Shown piece after piece: positions 1 through 7,800 of a stretch of DNA of 8,374 bases. The stretch spans positions 1-8,374 of the forward strand of contig JAQVEY010000085.1 of the NCBI GenBank assembly GCA_028697515.1, given 5' to 3'. Source of the stretch: Bacteroidales bacterium. Its GTDB lineage: Bacteria > Bacteroidota > Bacteroidia > Bacteroidales > ML635J-15. The first letter of the stretch is position 1. Each line of letters starts with the position of its first letter. The translations under genes were made by a program, and so were the position numbers. Under the pieces are notes generated by a model that was given only the letters and a program-made list of their open reading frames with translations, did not search any database and had not been told where the DNA came from.

Positions 1-62
1 ACATCTATCCCAACATAAACATTTTCTCCTGAGAAATTCAATTCTTGATTGTTGCTTAGCAT
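1..62 (-). CDS. IS110-family transposase, N-terminal fragment (cut by window edge)
   Basis: The frame starts at the ATG at 62-60 and runs off the window after about 20 codons. The visible protein begins MLSNNQELNFSG and continues ENVYVGID, then a codon beginning GT. The 'xxYVGIDV' segment close to the N-terminus is the hallmark start of IS110-family (DEDD/RuvC-like) transposases, where the Asp of GID is the first acidic catalytic residue. The short hydrophilic 'NQELNFxG' lead-in is, from memory, common in Bacteroidota members of the family. These enzymes insert and excise their element by site-specific recombination guided by a structured bridge RNA. The leader before the ATG is A/T-rich with no Shine-Dalgarno, as in the neighbouring genes. 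With only 20 residues the family call rests on one motif, so the IS110 versus IS1111 subgroup cannot be decided and an intact gene cannot be assumed. Confidence 0.72.
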   Translation of the reverse strand, partial: MLSNNQELNFSGENVYVGID

Positions 63-110
63 AATTTTCTAATTTTGATAATTGTCAAAGTTCGTAAAAT
101 TTTCACTTTG

Positions 111-118
111 CAAACATA
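111..118 (-). promoter_or_regulatory. Candidate Bacteroidota -7 box upstream of the transposase
   Basis: The minus strand reads TATGTTTG at 118-111, a full match to the Bacteroidota -7 consensus TAnnTTTG, about 50 bp before the transposase ATG. I see no convincing -33 TTG element 19-21 bp further upstream, where the sequence is the palindromic repeat block. If it works, transcription would begin roughly 5-10 bp downstream and give a short leader. The 8-mer alone is weak evidence in A/T-rich DNA. Confidence 0.3.
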
Positions 119-122
119 AGGT

Positions 123-132
123 CTCAGCCACC
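123..132 (-). repeat. Half copy of the REP-like palindrome, apparently interrupted
   Basis: The minus strand reads GGTGGCTGAG followed by ACCTTATG. The ten bases fit the consensus GGTGRYTGAG shared by the full palindromes at 145-170 and 551-580, but the following C, the variable loop, the CGA and the closing arm are missing. The copy points away from the palindrome at 145-170, with a 12-bp spacer (133-144), giving a head-to-head pair like those of bacterial REP/BIME clusters. The missing half may lie on the far side of the insertion sequence. Confidence 0.45.
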
Positions 133-144
133 TGCATACTGCTA

Positions 145-170
145 GGTGACTGAGCGGAGCCGAAGTCACC
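145..170. repeat. REP-like palindrome downstream of the propeller gene
   Basis: A perfect 7-bp stem, GGTGACT (145-151) with AGTCACC (164-170), encloses the 12-nt loop GAGCGGAGCCGA. The loop framework GAGC-N5-CGA matches the loop of the element at 551-580, which has a different stem. From memory, palindromes of the 'CTTCGxCTxCGCTCAG' type are dispersed in many copies in Bacteroidota genomes, which I cannot verify here. It lies 11 bp past the stop codon of the 182-1756 gene. No T-tract follows on the minus strand, so a role as an intrinsic terminator is unlikely, although it could stabilise the 3' end of the transcript. Confidence 0.65.
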
Positions 171-181
171 GTTAACAAATT

Positions 182-1756
182 CTACTCAAATACCAATTTC
201 TCAACCTTCACCAACTTCCCCTCAACAAACAAATTACAAACATAAACCCCCGCTTTCCACCCTTTTGTTGGAATTATCGTTGTTTCGCTTGTAACTGGAA
301 TAACAGATTTTAAATGCCCGTTTAGCCCCGCAATTTTTATTTCTGCATTATTGTAATTTGGCAGAGTAACTTTTACAGTAAAATCATTACTGCTTGGGTT
401 TGGATGTACCTGCATATCGATTTTCTCATATTGAGGCAGTTCATTTCCAAGTTCTATGTAAATTGTTTTATTGGCTGTTTTTACACATTCGCCATCAGTT
501 ACAGTAACCTGCACATTATATTCGCCAGCTTCTGTGTATGTATGCTCCACGGCGGTGGTTGAGCTTGTCGAAACCCCGCCATCATCAAAGTCCCATTCCC
601 AACTATCAACATAAGGATTATTATTGTATAAATTCACATCAACTTCGCCACCATTTAAGTAAAAAGTATCTGCATAAGTGTTTATGCGAGGTTTTAGGTA
701 ATGGCAGCCGTTATCGGGCATGTAGAGTTTGGCAATTCCGGTAGCACGTTGGTTATTGGATGTTGAAAATAATCCACCGATTATTAAAGTATCTCTGAAA
801 TGTTCAAGTGCCATTATGGAGTTGTTAAAATTTCCTCCAATGCTATCCCATGACTCTCCGTTCCATTTATTTATAAACGTTTCATATGTGCCTTCTGCTT
901 CGTGATATACTATTCCATTGCCAACATAAATATCTCCATGATACATTTGTAATCCTTTATACCAAGTAAGCCAATTATGTAAATCTCCCATAGGGTTTAT
1001 CTTAAATCCATCCCACATCGCAACTCCCATAGAGATTTCTCCAACTGCTTCAGTAAATTCACCTCCAAAGTACAAAAAACTATTTATTGTGTCAACTTCA
1101 AGATCATAAACTACCCCATCTATTATATACTCCATAGTTTCCCACTCTCCGTTACCTAGATATCTTCTTAATCCCCAATAACCCCCAGCATATAGTTCCC
1201 CGTTTAAAGTTTCAATAGCCTGAGTCCACATGCCCATAAAACCAATGTTGATGCCATGTCCATTAAAATATGCTGCTATTTTATGATAAGGACTTCCACT
1301 GATAGTTTCGAAATTTCCACATAAATATAATGTGTCTCTTATTGTCTTTAAATCAAAAACGGCCTCACCTGGCTTTCCAATTTTAGCCATTTGCCAAGAA
1401 TTGCCATTCCAAGCTGCTAGTCTAACTAAATTTGAATTACCAGATACTCCATTAAAACTTCCGCCAATATACAAGGTATCTTTATATATTGTAACACACT
1501 TAACAATACCCCAATCAATACCCTCATCATAAGTTCTGATATGGTCACCGTGCCAGCTAGCAATTCCAACAGATAGTTGATCGTTAACATAATAAAATCC
1601 ACCACCTATATATAACACACTGTCGCCATCATTGTATAAATCATAAACATAAGGATCCCAAATGCTATCAAGTCCAACAAAATTGTAGCTCCATTCCTGT
1701 GCTTTTGTGGAAATTGCAAACGTAAACACAAATATTATAATTAGAATCGTTTTCAT
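182..1756 (-). CDS. Secreted beta-propeller/PKD protein with T9SS type A sorting domain
   Basis: This is a complete 524-residue protein. Residues 1-19 form a signal peptide: MKT, a hydrophobic core, and a predicted cut in STKA|QE. Residues 47-345 carry about seven repeats of the form LYxGGxF...G...IAxWxG, for example LYIGGGF at 48, LYIGGSF at 95, LYLCGNF at 143, LYFGGEF at 228 and LIIGGLF at 324. This is typical of a kelch-like or delta-60-like seven-bladed propeller. Residues about 356-436 are a PKD domain (WEWDFDDGG, then HTYTEAGEY). Residues about 446-524 are a T9SS type A sorting domain (VHPNPSSNDF; GVYVCNLFVEGKLVKVEKLV). In this family the C-terminal domain directs export across the outer membrane and is normally cleaved off. 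No catalytic motif is visible, so an adhesive or structural surface role is inferred. The start is supported by the signal peptide. It lies 52 bp downstream of the giant gene. A REP-like repeat is embedded in the PKD coding sequence. Confidence 0.88.
   Translation of the reverse strand: MKTILIIIFVFTFAISTKAQEWSYNFVGLDSIWDPYVYDLYNDGDSVLYIGGGFYYVNDQLSVGIASWHGDHIRTYDEGIDWGIVKCVTIYKDTLYIGGSFNGVSGNSNLVRLAAWNGNSWQMAKIGKPGEAVFDLKTIRDTLYLCGNFETISGSPYHKIAAYFNGHGINIGFMGMWTQAIETLNGELYAGGYWGLRRYLGNGEWETMEYIIDGVVYDLEVDTINSFLYFGGEFTEAVGEISMGVAMWDGFKINPMGDLHNWLTWYKGLQMYHGDIYVGNGIVYHEAEGTYETFINKWNGESWDSIGGNFNNSIMALEHFRDTLIIGGLFSTSNNQRATGIAKLYMPDNGCHYLKPRINTYADTFYLNGGEVDVNLYNNNPYVDSWEWDFDDGGVSTSSTTAVEHTYTEAGEYNVQVTVTDGECVKTANKTIYIELGNELPQYEKIDMQVHPNPSSNDFTVKVTLPNYNNAEIKIAGLNGHLKSVIPVTSETTIIPTKGWKAGVYVCNLFVEGKLVKVEKLVFE
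551..580. repeat. REP-like palindrome embedded in the PKD coding sequence
   Basis: On the plus strand GGCGG (551-555) and GGTT (557-560), with T556 bulged, pair with AACC (572-575) and CCGCC (576-580). The loop is GAGCTTGTCGA (561-571). The loop framework GAGC-N4-CGA and the head GGTGGTTGAGC (554-564) match the palindrome at 145-170. Read on the minus strand it encodes residues 393-402 of the propeller/PKD protein, GGVSTSSTTA, which form the variable loop between the conserved WDFDDGG and HTYTEAG parts of the PKD domain. The frame is intact, so the repeat is tolerated as a small-residue Ser/Thr loop. The sequence also resembles, from memory, the widespread 'TTGAGCxTGTCGAA' dispersed repeat. 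Confidence 0.6.
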
Positions 1757-1764
1757 AAAATATT

Positions 1765-1810
1765 AATTTAAGGCCAGCATCTCTTAAATGAGACACTGGC
1801 CTATTAAATT
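1765..1810 (-). terminator. Intergenic hairpin between the giant gene and the propeller gene
   Basis: AATTTA (1765-1770) pairs with TAAATT (1805-1810), with bases 1803-1804 bulged. AGGCCAG (1771-1777) pairs with CTGGCCT (1796-1802). After a 2x2 internal loop, TCTC (1780-1783) pairs with GAGA (1790-1793) around a TTAAAT loop. It overlaps the stop codon of the giant gene and ends only 8 bp before the ATG at 1756. In the minus-strand transcript the G/C-rich stem is followed by UAAAUUAAUAUUUU, a poor U-tract. It may be a weak or partial terminator, an RNA-processing or stability element, or a structure affecting translation of the downstream gene. I found no Bacteroidota-type promoter between it and the ATG, so some readthrough from the upstream gene seems likely. 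Confidence 0.55.
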
Positions 1811-4800
1811 ATTGAGTAATAACAAGTTTTTTAAATTCAACAAGTTTGTTGTCAACAATCAATCCATAAGTATAAACCCCAGGAATCAAATTGTCTTTGC
1901 TAATTGTTAAAACATTTTCGCCTTCAAACACTTCATATTCTTTAATTTTTCTACCATACATATCATTCAGTACAATTATGCCGATTGAGCCTTCTGGAAT
2001 AAAATAATCAACATAAGTAACACTAGTAAAAGGATCGGGATAGTTTTCTGTAATATAAGCATCTGTATCTGGGATAATAAAATCTACTGGTTTTACCAAT
2101 TGAGGTTTACTGCGTGTATTCATCAGTTCACATTCAGGTACTGTTTCTCGGCTAATTAAATACAACACAGACTGAGCTGCTGCAGTAGCCGGACCATGAG
2201 GACATTGAAAGGCCAAATCCTTTACAAAGTTGTATTCTTCCAGATTCATATCAAAAATAGTTTTACCACTCTGATACAAAGATAGCAATAATTCTTTATA
2301 TGCGACCCAATCTGACAGCTCAGGATATTGTGAATCAAGTTGATTAATAATAATTTGCGCATCAGCATAGTTGCCCGACATAGTATAATCTCCAGCAATC
2401 ACAACATATGAATCAGCCGAGTTGTCTGATTGTAACAAATTAATTGCATCTTGTTCTCTATTATTAACAGTATCAGTTAATATGCTAACAAGATTGTTTA
2501 AATACAATTGTTTTTCAAGAATTGTTTCGTCGAGTTTTCTATTAAGGAATGCTGGTGTTACAACACCCGGATTGTAAGATTGTAAAGGCAAAAGTATGTT
2601 TGCAGTACCAGAAGGGATAGTTGAAATTCTTTCGAAGAAAAATGGCTCAACACTTGAGCTTACAGGTAAATTTAGTAGCATTACATTCTTGAAGTTCCCA
2701 TGTGATAATGGATACTCAATAAACAACGCTGTTAATACTGTATCCGATAGAGGTGAATTTTCAATAAGCAAATTCTTCAATCTTCCATTAGCCATATTGC
2801 TATAAATAGCATTTAATAACTCCTGGGTTTGTCCATTATCTAATGATTCCTTCATCTCTGCTAATTCTGTTTTAATTACTTCTACTGCATTATATAAGCT
2901 ATCAAGTGTAATAAATACCTGCGAATCAAAACCTGGAGGTAAAAACCAAATATCAGGAACTAATAAAGGACATGATTGTGCATTTGTAAATTTTGGATAA
3001 TGTACAGACCCTAAAACTGTGTAAACATCATTTGGATTTGGGATTGTTTGAAATGGAGATTCATGATGGTAATAATAGTAAGTATTATCTGAATCAACTC
3101 GTTTCGGGTTTGGTACAGATCCTAAGAACTCATTGCCGGCACCATATTTTGTTTGATTTGGCACGGTTACACTCATTGGTGGAGGAGTATATCCCTGATT
3201 GGCTAAAAACCCTGTATTATCTATATTAATTGGTGTTACAGACGAAGTATTATTGTAACACATATTACATCTTAATCTTAATTTTGGATTATATGCATCC
3301 GCTAACATATTGGTATTACAGTTTTCAAAGATATTACCGCGCCAATCATCATGAGAAGCTGCGATATCTGCTCTAACATCACCGCCTCCAAGGCCTGAAT
3401 TTGAGATTTTTACACCATTAGGTAATCTTAGAAAATCATTTTCCGAAATTAAAAATTTTGATGCTCCAGTAGTATTGATTCCTGTTCCATTTATTGACAT
3501 CGGATTGCCGCTACCGAATGTATTTTCCTGAATTTTGTCATACATTCCATTTGTAATATTAATATGGTTGCCGGTTTCGCTGCCTACACCAGGGATGTTA
3601 TCAAAAGTGTTGCGTGTTATTCTATGACTACTTGATGCATAAGCATCATAATTCATAATGTTTATACCAGTAATCATAAAAGTAAAATCACAAACGGCCA
3701 CATCATATCTTGATTGATAAGATTCAATTCCAGTTTGCATGTTTTTAAAGTCACAGTTTTTAACAACTTTGAAATTTTGCTTATGTGACCAAATGCCTGC
3801 AACTGTTCTCTGATAAGGATTTGCTGGACCAGCCCATGGGTTTCTCGGATTTATCTGATTCGGGTAACCATAAGGCGAGAATCCGAAACCATAAGGGTCA
3901 GGGTGGTTAATATGATAAGCAGGATCGAGTAGCGGGGCATTACAAATAAATTGACAATTGGTAATTTTACTGTCATTATTGTATGGATAAAACATAGTTT
4001 GCACCATCTTGACATCAATTCCATTGTTTTCAAAAGTTACGTTTTGATTTCCCACAACCATTTTGCCATCATATCCTTTAATATAAAAAGGTAAGGCACC
4101 TGTAAAAGATTCTACCATACATGTATAGTCCATATTGCGTTCACCCAGCAAAACAGCAATGTGGGCATTTTTAACAATAGATGGCTCTTCAGGACTACCA
4201 TAAAAATTAACCGAACCAATATGTGGATTTGGAGAATACGGCCCTTGTCCATGTACTTCGATACCTTGCCACATGTGATCACATTCGGGTCCTAGCTCCC
4301 AAGAAGTAAATACAGATGCAACACTGTTTAATGTAGCTTTTGGTTCGACTATAATTCTACCTTTTGGTCCCATATGTATTGTACATTGCTTTAGAGTGAG
4401 TGTTGCACCGTCTTCAATGACTAATCTGTCATTAATCCACACCTGTCTATTATCCCATTGTTCTGTTGTACCTGCGTCAATTTCCCAATACCAAGCATAG
4501 TAAACATTAGGATCATAATCGTCTTCCACAGCAGTACAATAACAGTTAGATGGATAAACATAAACTTGTTCCTCATAAGTGTTGGCACAATTGCCTTGAG
4601 TCATAGTTAGAGATGCACAATAAAAACCTTCATATTCATAATCAAGTATCATCAAGAAATCTGCACCAATTGTCCCATTTCCAAGTTCCCAGTAATATTC
4701 GTAGTCTTCATAATCATCCCAATCTACCGATGTTGGATAATAGTACATCCCATTATTTTGTATAGATGTTAGATTTAAGCATTCTGGTGCCCAATCAAAA

Positions 4801-7800
4801 TGAGCATCAACCGAATAGCTTTCGATATTTGCTACTGCTTCAGCACTACAGCCTGTAGTATTATCAGTAACAGTAACAAAATACTGTCCAGGATACTGGT
4901 TATTGATTTCATCGTCCGTTTCACCATTAGACCAAATGTAGCTAAATGGTCCCGGTATATTTGTTACTATTACTTCTGCCGAACCTGTATTGTCATTATT
5001 GCAAGCATTTTCGGTACTAATTTCAAGTAAGGGAATAGGAAATGAATCAACAATATAAAATCCTTCTAAAAAGCATCCATTAGCGTCTGTAACTGTAAAG
5101 AAATATTGACCTGCAAATAATTCACTAATATCTTCTGTATTCGCAGTGAAACCATCGGGTCCTGCCCATTCAAAACTCAATGGTTCGTCACCACCTATAA
5201 TAGTTTGGGTTATAGAACCATCATTTTCTCCTTCACAAGTATGTACAACTAAAGAATCCTTAATTGCCATATTACTACCTTCAATATGTATTGTATCAAT
5301 TCCCTCGCAACCATGTATGTCGGTAACAGTAACAGAATAATAAGTATCTGGTTCATCAACTTCTATTACTTGAGTGTTTTCATCTGTACTCCAATGGTAT
5401 GAGGACCAGCCTTCTCCTGCATCAAGGGTTATGGGTACCATGTTGCAAATAATAGTGTCTTCTGCATTTATGGTTACTTCAGGAATAGGATAATTTAAAA
5501 TAACAGATGAAATTGTACTGAAACATCCATTATCTGAGTTTGTAACTGTAACAGTATAATTTCCTCCTATCAAATTAGAGATAATTGCTGTATTCTCACC
5601 ATTAGACCATTCGTAAATAAATGAACCGGTCATATTTGTAACACTAACTTCAAGTGTTCCCGAATTTTCTTCATAACATATAGTATCGCTTGTTATTGCT
5701 AAGTCAGGATTTTCAAAATCATTAATTATATACTGAGCAAATGCCTGACATCCGTTTACATCTGTAACAGTAAAAAAATACTGACCTGCATACAAATTAC
5801 TAATATCTTCTGTATTAGCAGTAAATCCATTTGGTCCTGTCCATTCAAAAATCATAGGATAGTCACCTCCATTTATAGTATGCGATATAGAACCTATGTT
5901 TGCCCCTTCGCAAGTATATGCTATTATCGTATTAAATATGAACATATTGGAACCCTCGATATAAATTGTATCAATTCCCTCGCAGCCATGTATGTCAGTA
6001 ATTGTTACAGAATAATAAGTATCTGGTTCATCAACTTCTATCACCTGAGTGTTTTCACCTGTACTCCATTGGTACGAAAACCACCCTGTTCCGGCATCAA
6101 GCGAAATTGACTCCGAATTACAAATTACTGTATCATCGGCAATAATATTTACTTGAGGATCAAACAACTCTAAAGTTGTTATAGCTTCATTTGTACAGCC
6201 ATTTTCATCTGTAACTGTTACCATATAATCCCCGGCATGATTTAACTGTGCGTTTGGTATAGTAAAACCAGGTATTGTGTCAAGTGTTCCTCCTGGTCCA
6301 AACCATTGGTATTCAACAATCGTAGATTCTGATGCACTTGAAAAATGAACATCTTGACCAACACAAACGGGTCCATCATTTGTTGCTGTAATGATTGGTG
6401 GAGACAAAACTTCTATTGTTGTTGTTGCAGAATCAGAACAAGTTCCGTTAACAATAGAATAGAAAATAGTATGAATACCAACACCAGCGGCTGAGGGATC
6501 GAATTGTCCACTAATATGATCAACTATTCCGGTACCTGACCAATAACTACCTATGCCCATGCTTACTGCTGATAAATATATTGGAAATTCATCAACACAC
6601 ATAGGATTTACTGGATTTATCGTGGCGTCTGGTTGGTGGTCAACATGTACAAAAATGTTATCTGTTGCGGTACATCCATTATCGTCTGTAATAGTCAAAT
6701 AGTATGTTGTATTTACGGTTGGGGAAACTATCGGGTTGCTTTGATTTGAATTAAATCCTGCAGGTGTTGAAGACCAAGTATAATGAGGATGACAATCTGT
6801 AGGCTCCAATTGAGTACTTTCTCCTTCACATATTGATTGATCTTCTCCTGAATAAGTGTGGATTCTTTCTAAAACAATACTATCCATTCGGAAGTTGATA
6901 TAAGGGCTAGAATCTTTATATGGATATATTAGTAGTCTAGTATAATCCGAATTGGCTGTAAATTCATGTACATTCAGCTTCCAATTATCTGTTCCAACAG
7001 TATTATTTGAGATTGTCTGATAATTGTTGTTATTAAATACTGGTACTTCATCACCGTCTTCAGGGTTTTCGGTTACATTAAAAGCACCGTCCTGAGTTGC
7101 ATAAATCCTAATCTGGTAATTCACAGGATTACTTGAGCCTGAAGTAGCTCTATATTTATATGTGATTCTATATTCTTCGCCTTCACATAACTTAATGTTC
7201 TGATAAATTCCTTCACCATATACTGCATATGGCCCACCTGATACCCACATATAAACATGATGAGGAGCATCAGCATTATTTGGGTCTGCAATTTTGATTT
7301 GTGGGCTACCAAAAGCAGTATTCCACCCACACACATCCTGTTGTGAACTATTAAAAGGGCAAATAGGATGATATACTGTTGACAAACTTTCAAAGTCTCC
7401 ATTTCTTAATAGATTCGGGCAAACAACTGGGCATGAGTATTTAATATTGTTTTTCCTAAAATATAGCCCAATAGTAAAATCAAAACTTTCTTCATTTTGA
7501 TCATTTACCTTAACGAAATACTCATGTCCTTCAATCAAGTTTGTCATCCAGATATTTAGACTATCATTATACTCTGAGCTCTCTAATAATTCATAATTAC
7601 TACAGTTTCCATTCAAAAGTGAGATTTCTGATAAATGATATGGGCTTAAATTATTGCCAACAACAAAAACGCCACATGTATCTGCCAACGCGGTAAATTT
7701 AAACCACATTTCATCCCCAATCATCGTATAATCAGAATAAAACAAATTAGTATCTGCTGTTATTGTAATTGCCTGTTCACAAGTTTCTCCTGATTGTACG

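Larger units (their letters stand above)
1..122 (-). mobile_element. Probable left end of an IS110-family insertion sequence (partial)
   Basis: The transposase start lies at 62. The sequence 63-122 contains no coding frame I can support and is very A/T-rich, unlike the G/C-richer palindromic block at 123-170. I place the element boundary near 122 because the 10-mer GGTGGCTGAG (minus strand, 132-123) matches the head of two other repeats in the window, and the match stops exactly there. The boundary is inferred. IS110 elements have no long terminal inverted repeats and often make no target duplication, so one end alone cannot prove it. The remainder of the element would lie beyond coordinate 1. 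Confidence 0.45.

Noticed and set aside
74..89. Small inverted repeat TTTGA/TCAAA just upstream of the transposase ATG
   Set aside because: Five-bp arms in very A/T-rich DNA are expected by chance, and I could not link it to an IS terminal repeat without seeing the other end.
145..170. Rho-independent terminator for the propeller gene
   Set aside because: The stem is good but no T-tract follows on the minus strand, and the stem-loop matches a dispersed repeat family instead.
1757..1900. Dedicated promoter for the propeller gene
   Set aside because: I searched for the Bacteroidota TAnnTTTG box on the minus strand and found no match in the gap or in the last part of the upstream gene.
3851..4033. 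Short minus-strand frames in another phase within the giant gene (also 7121-7402)
   Set aside because: They overlap continuous domain-coding sequence in the main frame, and the proteins show no recognisable motif.
4800..5340. Open frames on the plus strand opposite the giant gene (also near 538-744, 1332-1532, 2596-2805, 2993-3229 and 5880-6110)
   Set aside because: They are short, lack recognisable domains or signal peptides, and lie entirely inside well-supported minus-strand genes, so they are antisense shadows. The 5146-5340 frame just mirrors the repeated module.
4809..6158. CRISPR-like regularly spaced repeats
   Set aside because: The recurring motifs are codons for repeated Ig/SprB domains at 225-residue spacing in one open frame. 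There are no short identical repeats with unique spacers.
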